DNA of 64,000 nucleotides from Streptomyces sp. NBC_00513 (GTDB taxonomy: Bacteria > Actinomycetota > Actinomycetes > Streptomycetales > Streptomycetaceae). Below, piece after piece: positions 48,257 to 59,403 of the stretch; within the stretch, counting starts at the first letter, position 1, and each line of letters starts with the position of its first letter. The stretch covers positions 2,914,001 to 2,978,000 of the forward strand of contig NZ_CP107845.1 of assembly GCF_041431415.1 (NCBI RefSeq). The letters are read 5' to 3'. The position numbers and the translations under genes are program-made. The notes beneath the pieces are model-generated. The model did no database searches and was not told where the DNA came from. It saw only the letters and a program-made list of their open reading frames with translations.

Positions 48257-51200
48257 ATGCTGATGACCCTCGAATCCCCCAGCTCCACGCCCGGGGCCAT
48301 ACCCGGCGCCAGACGCGTCGCCCGCGTCGCGGCCGCCGCAGGCCTGGTGGCCGCGCTCTGCGCGACCGGAGCCGTTCCCGTCTTCGCCGCGACGGGAGCC
48401 ACTGACCCCGGCTCCTCCGCGCCGGTCAAGTCCGCGGACCAGAAGCTCGGTTCGGCCGACGCCGAACTGCTCCAGGAGGCCAAGGCCAAGGGTGACAAGA
48501 ACGTCACCGTCATGGTCGCGACCGCCCCGGGCGAGACCAAGCAGGTCGCACAGCAGCTCGACGCCGTCCAGGGCGCCTCGGTGGGCCGGACGTACGACAA
48601 GCTGGGCTACGTACGCGCCACCCTGCCGACCGACAAGGCCGAGGCCGCGCTGAAGGCGGCCGGCAAGCTGTCCTCGGTGCACGGCATCGACCTGCGGCAC
48701 GAGATCCAGCTCCCGGACCCGCGTCCCGACGCGGGCAAGGAGACCGGCAAGGCCAAGAAGACCGCGGCCGAGACCTACCCGGCGCCGGGCAAGGACACCC
48801 CCGCGAAGAACCCGTACAACCCGTCCTTCGAGACCGGCGCGGTGGACTTCGTCAAGAAGAACCCGAAGGCCGACGGCCGCGGCGTGACCATCGGCATCAT
48901 GGACTCGGGTGTCGACCTCGGCCACCCGGCCCTGCAGAAGACCACCACCGGCGAGCGCAAGATCGTCGACTGGGTCACCGCGACCGACCCGATCACGGAC
49001 AACGACGCCACCTGGCGCGCCCAGATCACCCCGGTCACCCCCGCCGGCGGCAGCTTCACCGCGGGCGGCCAGAGCTGGAAGGCCCCCGAGGGCACCTTCC
49101 AGTGGAGCCGCTTCAGCGAGTCGATCACCGCGACCGGCGACGCCAAGGGCGACGTCAACCGCGACGGCGACACCACCGACCGGTTCGGCCTGCTCTACGA
49201 CCCGGTCGCCGGGACCGTCCGCGTCGACACCGACCAGGACGGCGACTTCACGAACAACGAGCCGATGAAGCCGTACAAGGACGGCTACCAGATCGGCTAC
49301 TTCGGCACGGACAACCCGGCGACCGATGTCGCCGAGCGCATCCCGTTCGTGATCGAGATCCGCAAGGACGTCCCGATGGACCCGCTGGGCGGTGACTGGG
49401 TCGGCAAGAAGGCCGACTTCGTCAACGTCGGGATCATCGAGTCCGAGCACGGCACGCACGTCGCCGGCATCACCGCCGCCAACAGCCTCTTCGGCGGCAA
49501 GATGAACGGCGAGGCGCCCGGCGCCAAGCTCGTCTCCTCGCGCGCCTGCTCCTGGTCGGGCGGCTGCACCAACATCGCGCTGACCGAGGGCATGATCGAC
49601 CTCGTCGTCAACCGCGGCGTGGACATCGTCAACATGTCGATCGGCGGCCTGCCGGCGCTGAACGACGGCAACAACGCGCGCTCCGAGCTCTACAAGAACC
49701 TCATCGACACCTACGGTGTCCAGCTCGTCATCTCGGCGGGCAACGAGGGCCCCGGTGTCAACACCATCGGCGACCCCGGTCTCGCGGACAAGGTCATCTC
49801 CGTGGGTGCCGCCGTCTCCAAGGACACCTGGGCCGCCAACTACGGCTCCGGCGTGAGCAAGAAGTACAACATGTTCCCGTTCTCCTCGCGCGGTCCGCGT
49901 GAGGACGGCGGCTTCACGCCGACCATCACCGCCCCCGGCGCGGCCATCAACACCACCCAGACCTGGCTGCCCGGCTCCCCGGTGGCCGAGGCGGGCTACA
50001 CCCTGCCGGCCGGCTACTCCATGCTCCAGGGCACCTCGATGTCCTCGCCGCAGGCGACGGGCGCGAGCGCCCTGCTGATCTCGGCCGCCAAGCAGCAGCA
50101 CATCGCGCTGACCCCGGCGAGCCTGCGGGTGGCGCTCACCAGCACCGCGAAGAAGATCGCCGACGTCCCGGCGCACGCCCAGGGCTCCGGTCTGATCGAC
50201 GTCGTCGGCGCGTGGGAGTCCATCCAGCGCAACGCCAAGGCCGAGGAGTTCACGGTCAAGGCCCCGGTCGACACCGCGATCGACCAGTTCCTGAAGACCC
50301 CGGGCTTCGGCACCGGCGTCTACGACCGCGAAGGCGGCCTGAAGGTCGGCCAGAAGAAGGTCTACGACGTCGTCGTCACCCGCACCACGGGCGTCAAGTA
50401 CGGCACCCGGCACGACCTGACCTGGCGCAACAACGACGGGACCTTCAAGGTCATCGGCGGCTACGACTACGTCACGCTGCCGCTGAACAAGCCCGTCACC
50501 ATCAAGGTCGAGGCCAACGCCAAGTCGGCCGGCGTCCACAGCGGCATCCTGCAGCTCGACGACCCGACCACCGAGGGCATCGACAAGCAGATCCTCACCA
50601 CGGTCGTCGCCGCCACCCCGCTGGCGAAGCCGTCCTTCACGCTGTCGGACACCTCCTCGGTGCAGCGCAACAGCCACAAGTCGTACTTCGTGACGGTCCC
50701 GCAGGGCGCCAAGACCCTTGAGGTCGCCCTGGGCGGTCTGAAGGACGGCAGCCAGACGCGCTTCATCTCGATCCACCCGTACGGCGTGGGCGTCGAGGAC
50801 AGCGCGACGACCCAGTGCTACCCGAACTACAACAACCCGGCGAACACCTGCCGCCCCGACCTGCGGTCGTACGCCGAACCGCAGCCCGGTGTCTGGGAGA
50901 TCGAGGTCGAGTCGCGTCGCACGTCGCCGCTGCTCGACAACCCGTACAAGCTGGACGTCTCCGTCCTCGGCGCGGTCTTCGACCCGGCCGTCAAGGTGCT
51001 GCCCGAGGTCAAGCAGGGCACCCCGGCGCCGGTCCAGCTGACCGTCAAGAACGAGGCCGCGGCCATCTCCGGCGGCAAGCTCCAGGGCGGCCCGCTCGGT
51101 TCCGCGAAGGTCGCCAAGCCGACCATCGCCGCCGGTGAGACCCAGACCAGCGAGGTCACGATCGGCGAGGGCGTCTCCCGCCTCGACGTCGCGATCGGCA

Positions 51201-51598
51201 AGGTCTCCGACACCGGTGCGGACCTCGACCTCGAGGTCTACAAGGACGGCGTCAAGGTCGGCACCTCCGCCGACGGCGACTCCGAGGAGGCCGTGAGCCT
51301 GGTCAACCCGGCCGCCGGCACCTACTCCGTGAAGGTCATCGGCTACGCGATCCCGGCCGGTACCACCACGTACGACTACCGCGACGTGTTCTTCTCGGCC
51401 GCCCTGGGCTCCGTCCAGGTCGACGAGGCCGCCGCGGTGAACCTCGCCACCGGCGCCTCCGCGCAGGTCTCGGCGAACGTCCTGGTCAACAGCGCGGCTC
51501 CCGAGGGCCGTCAGTTCTTCGGCCAGGTCAAGCTGCTCAACGCCCGCGGCACCGCCGCCGGCACCGGCAGCGTGCAGATCGAGAAGGTCCTGCCGTAA
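48257..51598 (+). CDS. Secreted S8 (subtilisin-like) serine protease
   Basis: The protein has about 1113 residues. It starts with ATG at 48257 or, better spaced from AGGG, at 48263. A signal peptide ends at about GAVPVFA. Catalytic residues, numbered from 48263, are D214 (GIMDSGVD), H396 (HGTHVAG) and S592 (GTSMSSP). The Asp-His gap is 182 residues, long for subtilisins and closer to tripeptidyl-peptidase II; it contains acidic DVNRDGDTTD and DTDQDGDFTN, which resemble calcium loops. About 500 residues of beta-rich domains follow the catalytic domain. Likely substrates are extracellular proteins. Confidence 0.92.
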   Translation: MLMTLESPSSTPGAIPGARRVARVAAAAGLVAALCATGAVPVFAATGATDPGSSAPVKSADQKLGSADAELLQEAKAKGDKNVTVMVATAPGETKQVAQQLDAVQGASVGRTYDKLGYVRATLPTDKAEAALKAAGKLSSVHGIDLRHEIQLPDPRPDAGKETGKAKKTAAETYPAPGKDTPAKNPYNPSFETGAVDFVKKNPKADGRGVTIGIMDSGVDLGHPALQKTTTGERKIVDWVTATDPITDNDATWRAQITPVTPAGGSFTAGGQSWKAPEGTFQWSRFSESITATGDAKGDVNRDGDTTDRFGLLYDPVAGTVRVDTDQDGDFTNNEPMKPYKDGYQIGYFGTDNPATDVAERIPFVIEIRKDVPMDPLGGDWVGKKADFVNVGIIESEHGTHVAGITAANSLFGGKMNGEAPGAKLVSSRACSWSGGCTNIALTEGMIDLVVNRGVDIVNMSIGGLPALNDGNNARSELYKNLIDTYGVQLVISAGNEGPGVNTIGDPGLADKVISVGAAVSKDTWAANYGSGVSKKYNMFPFSSRGPREDGGFTPTITAPGAAINTTQTWLPGSPVAEAGYTLPAGYSMLQGTSMSSPQATGASALLISAAKQQHIALTPASLRVALTSTAKKIADVPAHAQGSGLIDVVGAWESIQRNAKAEEFTVKAPVDTAIDQFLKTPGFGTGVYDREGGLKVGQKKVYDVVVTRTTGVKYGTRHDLTWRNNDGTFKVIGGYDYVTLPLNKPVTIKVEANAKSAGVHSGILQLDDPTTEGIDKQILTTVVAATPLAKPSFTLSDTSSVQRNSHKSYFVTVPQGAKTLEVALGGLKDGSQTRFISIHPYGVGVEDSATTQCYPNYNNPANTCRPDLRSYAEPQPGVWEIEVESRRTSPLLDNPYKLDVSVLGAVFDPAVKVLPEVKQGTPAPVQLTVKNEAAAISGGKLQGGPLGSAKVAKPTIAAGETQTSEVTIGEGVSRLDVAIGKVSDTGADLDLEVYKDGVKVGTSADGDSEEAVSLVNPAAGTYSVKVIGYAIPAGTTTYDYRDVFFSAALGSVQVDEAAAVNLATGASAQVSANVLVNSAAPEGRQFFGQVKLLNARGTAAGTGSVQIEKVLP

Positions 51599-51624
51599 CG
51601 GCGACCGGCTGATCGCATGACGGA

Positions 51625-51655
51625 GGGGCGGGCGCTCGAACCGAGCGCCCGCCCC
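51625..51655. terminator. Bidirectional terminator of the S8 and M28 genes
   Basis: A perfect 14-bp stem (51625-51638 with 51642-51655) with a 3-base loop lies between the convergent stops at 51598 and 51680. Confidence 0.85.
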
Positions 51656-51679
51656 TTCGGCGTTCCCGCCGCCCCGGGC

Positions 51680-53164
51680 CTACCTGCCCAGCGACCTCAG
51701 GTCGGCGGCGTAGGTGCCGACCGCGTGCGCGATCACGTCGAGGTTCGTGTCGAAGGCCTTGAGGTCCACGTTCTTCAGCGTGTCCCCCGCCCCGTGGTAG
51801 TTCGGGTCGTACGGGGCGCCGGCCGTGCCGCCGTACCGCTTGGCCTGCTCGGGCGTCTTGATCCCCTCGGCGCCGGTGAACGTGCCGCCGGCCGGGATGC
51901 CGTTCGCGATGAACGGGCCGTAGTCGGAGCGGCCGTCGAAGTCGCTGCCCTCGTGCGGCTTGCCCTTCCTGTCGAGGAAGCCGTTGATCAGGGACTCGAT
52001 CTGCGCGGACCCGGCCGGACCGGCGCCCTCGCCCGTCTTGTCCGAGTCGTCGCCGTCATAGACGAACTGCGCCGGGTTCGGGGAGGCGATCATGTCGAAA
52101 TTCAGGTAGAGGGCGATGTCCTTCTTCTGCTTCTCGGACAGGCTCGCCACGTAGTGCTCCGAACCCAGCAGCCCGAGCTCCTCGGCCGACCACCACGCGA
52201 AGCGGACCTTGTTGGCGGGCTGTCCGCCCTTCCCGCCGCGCGTCTCCTCGGCCAGCTTCAGGGCGACCTCCAACAGACCCGCCGAGCCGGAGCCGTTGTC
52301 GTTGATGCCCGGGCCCTCGGGAACCGAGTCCAGATGGGCCCCGACGGTGACGACGCGGTCGGAGCGGCCGCCCCTGGTCTCCGCGATCACGTTCCGGGTG
52401 GTCTTCTTGACGTGCTCCTGGTCCAGGTCCAGGCGGATCGTCACCTCGCCCGCGGCGGCCGACGCGGCGAGCGCCTCACCGTCGGCCAGGCTGATGCCCG
52501 CGCTCGGCACGAGTCCCTCGGCGGGCGAGGAGAAGGTGCCGCGCACCGGGGTGGTGCCGCTGTGGTTGTAGACGATCAGCCCGGCCGCGCCGGCCGCCAC
52601 GGCCGCCTTCTCCTTCTCGAAGAAGGTGCACGCGCCTCTCTTGACCAGGGCGATCTTTCCGGCGAAGGAGCCCGCCGCGTAGTCCTCGGCCTCGCAGCCG
52701 GGGGTCTCGTCGACCCGGGCGAGGGCGAGCGGGGCGGTGAGCCCGCCGGCCGGGGTGGACCGGGTGAAGGTGAAGGCGGCGGTGGCGAGCTCGCGGCCCC
52801 CGGCGCCGACGACGGTGGCCTTCTCCGTCCTGGTGTGGGCCTCGTGGATGTCGAAGTCCTGGTACGAGACCCGGTAGCCGGCCTTCTTGAGCGTGTCGTG
52901 GACGTACGCGGCGGACGCCGCGTGGCCCGGCGTGCCCGCGGCCCGGTTGCCGCCGTTGGCGTCGGCGATCTGCTGGAACCTGGCCAGGTGCCGGTAGGCC
53001 CCGCGGGCGGTGACCTCCTCGACCAGTTCCTTGGCCAAAGCTCCCTGGCGCGGCCCGTGGGCGTTCGCCGGGGTGGAGGTGAGCAGGACGGATGCGGCGA
53101 CGGCGACGGCCGCGAGGGCGGCCGGCGCCGGTATGGGCCCGCGGCGGTGGCGGATGGCTCGCAC
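51680..53164 (-). CDS. Secreted M28-family aminopeptidase
   Basis: The protein has 494 residues. A signal peptide ends at about STPANA before HGPRQGA. A PA domain (CTFFEKEKAAVAAGAAGLIVYNHSG) is followed by the M28 domain. Zinc ligands fit GAHLDSV (His), GINDNGSG (Asp), WWSAEELGLLGS (Glu-Glu), NFDMIAS (Asp) and NYHGAGD (His). It resembles the S. griseus-type leucine aminopeptidase. It would complete peptide digestion after the neighbouring S8 protease. Confidence 0.93.
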   Translation of the reverse strand: MRAIRHRRGPIPAPAALAAVAVAASVLLTSTPANAHGPRQGALAKELVEEVTARGAYRHLARFQQIADANGGNRAAGTPGHAASAAYVHDTLKKAGYRVSYQDFDIHEAHTRTEKATVVGAGGRELATAAFTFTRSTPAGGLTAPLALARVDETPGCEAEDYAAGSFAGKIALVKRGACTFFEKEKAAVAAGAAGLIVYNHSGTTPVRGTFSSPAEGLVPSAGISLADGEALAASAAAGEVTIRLDLDQEHVKKTTRNVIAETRGGRSDRVVTVGAHLDSVPEGPGINDNGSGSAGLLEVALKLAEETRGGKGGQPANKVRFAWWSAEELGLLGSEHYVASLSEKQKKDIALYLNFDMIASPNPAQFVYDGDDSDKTGEGAGPAGSAQIESLINGFLDRKGKPHEGSDFDGRSDYGPFIANGIPAGGTFTGAEGIKTPEQAKRYGGTAGAPYDPNYHGAGDTLKNVDLKAFDTNLDVIAHAVGTYAADLRSLGR

Positions 53165-54455
<1,291 letters not shown>

Positions 54456-54472
54456 TCCGCCCGCCCCGTCGT

Positions 54473-54519
54473 ACGACGCCGGCCCGTCCCACCGCCTCGG
54501 TGGGGCGGGCCGGCGTCGT
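54473..54519 (+). terminator. Terminator of asd
   Basis: A long stem of 14 bp (54473-54486 with 54506-54519) continues inward with 6 more pairs and a GU pair, about 18 bp past the asd stop. Confidence 0.85.
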
Positions 54520-54758
54520 GTCCGACCCCGCGTCGTATCGGCCCTCGTGTCGGCCCTCGTATCGGACCGCCCCTTCCCGAGTATCGGAACGCCCCCTTCC
54601 CGACCCGATTGTCACCGGCCCGTCACAGCGCCGTCACCGCGCCGCCGCAGCACCACCCGGCCCTCAAAACCCCCTTCCACCAGGGGTTTTGCATGATCTA
54701 GATTTCATCTTGCCTCCCAGGGGGGGAGGTCGAGACAGCAGTCCTGGGGGACACTTTC
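54520..54758. other. Intergenic stretch with short direct repeats and a hairpin
   Basis: The 303-bp gap between asd and the FG-GAP gene holds the asd terminator and then near-repeats of the type GTATCGGCCCTCGT and GTATCGGA (54530-54600). A perfect 9-bp inverted repeat (CAAAACCCC/GGGGTTTTG, 54665-54673 with 54683-54691) precedes AT-rich promoter-like sequence (TGATCTAGATTTCATC). The repeat could be an operator for the secreted protein gene. Confidence 0.5.
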
Positions 54759-56507
54759 ATGAACGCCCGCACCACCTCTCGCCGCTTGCGCGTACTCACC
54801 TGCACCGCCCTCGCCCTGGCCACCGGGATGATCACCGCCGGGCAGGCCCTCGCCTCCGAGCCGCCGGTGGTCCCCGGCAAGTCGACCGCCGCCGCACAGG
54901 CCGTCCCGCAGCCGGGCGGCGCCGTCGCCGCCCCGAAGGCCAAGACCGCCGGCAAGGCCGCGGCGGCCGTCTCCCCGCGCCTGGACATCGACGGGAACGG
55001 CAAGGACGACTTCCTCCTGCGCAACGTGTGGGGCGGCTGGTCGGTGCGCTACGACTCCGGCGCCACCGCCGAGTTCCCGATCACCGGGGAGATCAAGAAC
55101 GTCGACGAGCACAAGGAGGTCGTGCCGGTCGGCGACCTCGACGGGAACGGCAGCCCCGAGCTCCTGACCATCAACACCCAGGGCGGCATCCAGCTGCACA
55201 CCGCGACCACGCACGGCTCCACGCCGACCGGCTGGGCGTCCGGCGGCTGGCACGTGTTCAACAAGGTGGCGGGTGCGGGCGACCTGACCGGCGACGGCCA
55301 CCCGGACCTGCTGGCCCGTACGACCAAGGGGCAGCTCTTCCTCTACCCGGGCACCGGCAAGGCGGACACGACCAGCCCTTACGCGGACCCGATCGAGGTC
55401 AAGGGCGGCCATTGGAACCTCTTCAACCTCGTCACGGGCTACGACTTCGACAAGGACGGCCTGGCCGACCTGATCATGCGGGGCTCGGACGGCCTGCTGT
55501 ACTTCAAGCCCGCCACCGGCAAGACCGACGCCCCGTTCGGTGACGCCGTTCCGATCGGCCACGGCTGGCAGCAGTTCGACCAGGTCCTCGCCCAGGGCGA
55601 CAAGGACGGCAACGTCCGGCTCCTGGCCCGCAAGAACGACGGCGGCGCCTTCGTCTACACGAGCCTCGGCAACGGCAGGCTGGACCAGACCGGCAGCTAC
55701 GACCTGGAGTTCCCGCACTTCCTCGGCTTCGCCGGTGACGACTCCCCGAACGGCGCCTACGGCAAGAAGAGCCTGATCGCCCGTGAAGCCGGCGGCTCCA
55801 TTTCGGCTTACCGCTCCAGCGGCCGCGACGGCTTCGAGGGGCCGACCGGTTACTACGCGTTCAGCCGGCCGCCGAGCAGCACCGACACCCTGATCCACAC
55901 CTCGGGGCTCGGCACCAACCCGAACGGCAACGTCCTCAAGGTCACCGCCGGTGGTCAGCTGTGGGCGCTGCACGAGAAGGGCGATGTGAACCTGGGCTCC
56001 GGCTGGGGCATCTACAACACCGTCATCGGCGTCGGTGACCTGACCGGGGACGGCCGCGGCGACCTGCTGGCCCGTGAGAAGGGCGGCGACCTGTACCTGT
56101 ACCCGGGTCGCGGCACCGGCACCGGCTTCTACAACCGCCTCAAGGTCGGCAGCAGCTGGAACTCCCTGGACCGGATCACCGGGGCCGGCGACATGACCGG
56201 CGACGGCATCCCCGACCTGGTCGGCCGCGGCACCGACGGTCGCCTGTGGCTGTACCAGGGCACCCACGACACGGCCGTGCCGTTCGCGCGGCCGGTCCAG
56301 GTCGGCAGCGGCTGGAAGGACATGACCGCGATCGTCTCCCCCGGCGACCTGAACGCCGACGGCCTGTCCGACCTGGTCGCCCGCGACTCCCAGGGCAAGC
56401 TCTGGCTGTACACGGCGAGCGGCCTCACCCCGACCGTCCCCGATGCCACCTTCGAGCCCCGCACCGCCCTGGGCTCGGGCTGGAACCTGTTCACCGACCT
56501 GGTCTGA
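54759..56507 (+). CDS. Secreted FG-GAP/VCBS repeat (beta-propeller) protein
   Basis: The protein has 582 residues. A signal peptide ends at about AGQALAS. A Pro/Ala/Lys-rich linker (to about residue 70) precedes repeated motifs of the DLTGDGHPDLLAR type, at about seven places, typical of a calcium-binding beta propeller. A glycine-rich GTG and WNLF pattern closes each blade. Similar proteins are common in Streptomyces secretomes, alone or fused to hydrolases; none is seen here. Function unknown. Confidence 0.85.
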   Translation: MNARTTSRRLRVLTCTALALATGMITAGQALASEPPVVPGKSTAAAQAVPQPGGAVAAPKAKTAGKAAAAVSPRLDIDGNGKDDFLLRNVWGGWSVRYDSGATAEFPITGEIKNVDEHKEVVPVGDLDGNGSPELLTINTQGGIQLHTATTHGSTPTGWASGGWHVFNKVAGAGDLTGDGHPDLLARTTKGQLFLYPGTGKADTTSPYADPIEVKGGHWNLFNLVTGYDFDKDGLADLIMRGSDGLLYFKPATGKTDAPFGDAVPIGHGWQQFDQVLAQGDKDGNVRLLARKNDGGAFVYTSLGNGRLDQTGSYDLEFPHFLGFAGDDSPNGAYGKKSLIAREAGGSISAYRSSGRDGFEGPTGYYAFSRPPSSTDTLIHTSGLGTNPNGNVLKVTAGGQLWALHEKGDVNLGSGWGIYNTVIGVGDLTGDGRGDLLAREKGGDLYLYPGRGTGTGFYNRLKVGSSWNSLDRITGAGDMTGDGIPDLVGRGTDGRLWLYQGTHDTAVPFARPVQVGSGWKDMTAIVSPGDLNADGLSDLVARDSQGKLWLYTASGLTPTVPDATFEPRTALGSGWNLFTDLV

Positions 56508-56552
56508 TCCGGTCGATCCCCCCACCGCGGGCGACGCCCCGGTGCCCCCTCT

Positions 56553-56590
56553 CACCGCGCCCCACCTGATTCCTCCGGTGGGGCGCGGTG
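56553..56590 (+). terminator. Terminator after the FG-GAP gene
   Basis: A perfect 13-bp stem (56553-56565 with 56578-56590) has one further inner pair and a 10-base loop. Confidence 0.8.
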
Positions 56591-56709
56591 CCGTGCCGGG
56601 ACGAAACCCCCGAAAGGGGATGCCGCGTTCGCCCGTGGATTAGTCCGGGGCGGTTGCGCCGCGCGCGTGGAAGGATGGCGGGGCAACGACCATCGAAGGA
56701 GATGAACGC

Positions 56710-59307
56710 GTGCCTGGCACGAACCTGACCCGTGAAGAGGCCCAGCGGCGAGCGAAGCTGCTGACCGTCGACTCGTACGAGATCGAACTCGATCTCAGCG
56801 GTGCGCAGGAGGGCGGCACCTACCCCTCCGTGACCACCGTGCGGTTCGACTCCGCCGAGGCGGGCGCCGAGACCTTCATCGACCTGGTCGCGCCGGCCGT
56901 GCACGAGGTCGTGCTGAACGGCAAGGCACTGGACGTGGCCGCGGTCTTCCGGGACTCCCGGATCGAGCTGGACCACCTCGTCGCCGGGGCCAACGAGCTC
57001 CGGGTCGTCGCGGACTGCGCCTACACCAACACCGGTGAGGGCCTCCACCGCTTCGTCGACCCGGTCGACCAGCAGGCCTACCTGTACACCCAGTTCGAGG
57101 TGCCGGACGCGCGGCGGGTCTTCGCCAGCTTCGAGCAGCCCGACCTGAAGGCGACGTTCCGGTTCACCGTGACGGCCCCCGAGGGCTGGACGGTCATCTC
57201 GAACTCCCCGCGGGACATTCCCGAGGGGGCGGAGGCCGCGGACGTCAAGGACGACGTCTGGCGCTTCGAGCCGACCCCGCGGATCTCCTCGTACATCACC
57301 GCGCTGATCGTCGGGCCGTACCACGCCGTCCACAGCTCGTACGAGGGTCCGAACGGGCAGTCGGTGCCGCTCGGCATCTACTGCCGGCCCTCGCTCGCCG
57401 AGTTCCTCGACGCGGACGCCATCTTCGACGTCACGCGGCAGGGCTTCGACTGGTTCCAGGAGAAGTTCGCGTACGACTACCCCTTCGCGAAGTACGACCA
57501 GCTCTTCGTGCCGGAGTTCAACGCGGGCGCCATGGAGAACGCGGGCGCGGTCACCATCCGCGACCAGTACGTCTTCCGCTCGAAGGTGACGGACGCGGCG
57601 TACGAGGTGCGCGCCGAGACCATCCTGCACGAGCTCGCGCACATGTGGTTCGGCGACCTGGTCACCATGGAGTGGTGGAACGACCTGTGGCTGAACGAGT
57701 CGTTCGCGACGTACACCTCGATCGCCTGCCAGGCGTACGCCGAGGGCTCGAAGTGGCCGCACGCGTGGACCACGTTCGCGAACTCCATGAAGACCTGGGC
57801 GTACCGGCAGGACCAGTTGCCGTCCACGCACCCGATCATGGCGGACATCCGTGACCTGGACGACGTGCTCGTCAACTTCGACGGGATCACGTACGCCAAG
57901 GGCGCCTCGGTGCTCAAGCAGCTCGTCGCCTACGTCGGCATGGACGCCTTCTTCAAGGGTGTGCAGGCGTACTTCAAGGCGCACGCGTTCGGGAACACCC
58001 GCCTGTCCGACCTGCTGGGCGCGCTGGAGGAGACCTCCGGCCGCGACCTGACCGCCTGGTCGAAGGCGTGGCTGGAGACGGCCGGCATCAACATCCTGCG
58101 TCCGGAGGTCGAGACCGACGCGCAGGGCGTCATCACCTCCTTCGCCGTCCGCCAGGAGGCGCCCGCGCTGCCCGCCGGCGCCAAGGGCGAGCCGGTGCTG
58201 CGCCCGCACCGGATCGCGGTCGGCCTGTACGACCTGCGCGACGGCCTGCTGGTCCGCTCGGACCGGATCGAGCTGGACATCGACGGCGAGCTGACGGCGG
58301 TGCCGGAGCTGGTGGGCCGCGCCCGCCCGACGGTGGTGCTGCTCAACGACGACGACCTGTCCTACGCGAAGGTCCGCCTGGACGACATCTCGCTGGCCAA
58401 CGTCACCGCGCACCTGGGCGACTTCACCGAGTCCCTGCCGCGCGCCCTGTGCTGGGCCTCGGCGTGGGACATGACGCGGGACGGCGAACTGGCCACCCGC
58501 GACTACCTGGCGCTGGTGCTGTCGGGCATCGGCAAGGAGTCGGACATCGGTGTGGTGCAGTCGCTGCACCGCCAGGTGAAGCTGGCCATCGACCTGTACG
58601 CCGACCCGGCGTGGCGGGAGCAGGGCCTCGCCGACTGGACCGAGGCCACGCTGGAGCACCTGCGGTCGGCCGCACCGGGCAGTGACCACCAGCTGGCCTG
58701 GGCCCGTGCCTTCGCGGCGACGGCCCGGACCGAGGGACAGCTGACGTACCTGTCGGCGCTGCTCGACGGCTCCGCGGAGATCGAGGGCCTGGCCGTCGAC
58801 ACCGAGCTGCGGTGGGCGTTCCTGGAGCGCCTGGTCGTCACGGGCGTCCTCGACGAGCCGGCCATCGCGGCCGAGCTGGAGCGGGACGCCACCGCGGCGG
58901 GCGAGCGCCACGCGGCCACCGCCCGGGCGGCGCGTCCGACGGCGGAGGCCAAGGCACAGGCGTGGGCCTCGGTCGTCGAGGGCGACTCGCTGCCCAACGC
59001 GGTGCAGGAGGCGGTGATCGGCGGCTTCGTGCAGACCGATCAGCGTGAGCTCCTCGCCCCGTACACCGAGAAGTACTTCGCGGTGGTCAAGGAGGTCTGG
59101 GACACCCGGAGCCACGAGATCGCCCAGCAGATCGCGGTGGGCCTGTACCCGGCGCTCCAGGTCTCCGAGGAGACCCTGACCGCGACGGACGCCTGGCTGG
59201 CCTCGGCCGACCCGGGCGCGGGTCTGCGCCGGCTGGTCTCGGAGTCCCGTTCGGGTGTCGAGCGGGCGCTGAAGGCCCAGGCGGCGGACGCGGCCGCCGC
59301 GTCCTGA
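56710..59307 (+). CDS. pepN: Aminopeptidase N (paralogue 2), M1 family
   Basis: From GTG at 56710 (VPGTNLTREEAQRRA) the protein has 865 residues; GAAGGAGA is 9 bases upstream. GAMEN is at 273-277 and HELAH at 307-311, the same 34-residue spacing as in the gene at 43520. The third zinc ligand is Glu in WLNESFATY. It matches the first paralogue over the whole length, so the two arose by duplication. No signal peptide. Both cytosolic enzymes probably recycle peptides. Confidence 0.95.
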   Translation: MPGTNLTREEAQRRAKLLTVDSYEIELDLSGAQEGGTYPSVTTVRFDSAEAGAETFIDLVAPAVHEVVLNGKALDVAAVFRDSRIELDHLVAGANELRVVADCAYTNTGEGLHRFVDPVDQQAYLYTQFEVPDARRVFASFEQPDLKATFRFTVTAPEGWTVISNSPRDIPEGAEAADVKDDVWRFEPTPRISSYITALIVGPYHAVHSSYEGPNGQSVPLGIYCRPSLAEFLDADAIFDVTRQGFDWFQEKFAYDYPFAKYDQLFVPEFNAGAMENAGAVTIRDQYVFRSKVTDAAYEVRAETILHELAHMWFGDLVTMEWWNDLWLNESFATYTSIACQAYAEGSKWPHAWTTFANSMKTWAYRQDQLPSTHPIMADIRDLDDVLVNFDGITYAKGASVLKQLVAYVGMDAFFKGVQAYFKAHAFGNTRLSDLLGALEETSGRDLTAWSKAWLETAGINILRPEVETDAQGVITSFAVRQEAPALPAGAKGEPVLRPHRIAVGLYDLRDGLLVRSDRIELDIDGELTAVPELVGRARPTVVLLNDDDLSYAKVRLDDISLANVTAHLGDFTESLPRALCWASAWDMTRDGELATRDYLALVLSGIGKESDIGVVQSLHRQVKLAIDLYADPAWREQGLADWTEATLEHLRSAAPGSDHQLAWARAFAATARTEGQLTYLSALLDGSAEIEGLAVDTELRWAFLERLVVTGVLDEPAIAAELERDATAAGERHAATARAARPTAEAKAQAWASVVEGDSLPNAVQEAVIGGFVQTDQRELLAPYTEKYFAVVKEVWDTRSHEIAQQIAVGLYPALQVSEETLTATDAWLASADPGAGLRRLVSESRSGVERALKAQAADAAAAS

Positions 59308-59324
59308 CGCCGCGGCCCGACCGA

Positions 59325-59371
59325 CGAGGGGCGTCCCCGGTGCGCGACACGCGTACCGGGGGCGCCCCTCG
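59325..59371. terminator. Bidirectional terminator of the second aminopeptidase N gene
   Basis: A 17-bp stem (59325-59341 with 59355-59371) with one GU pair and a 13-base loop lies between convergent stops at 59307 and 59404. Confidence 0.85.
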
Positions 59372-59403
59372 CGCGTGGCCGCCGGGGCGTGGGCGCCGGA
59401 GCT

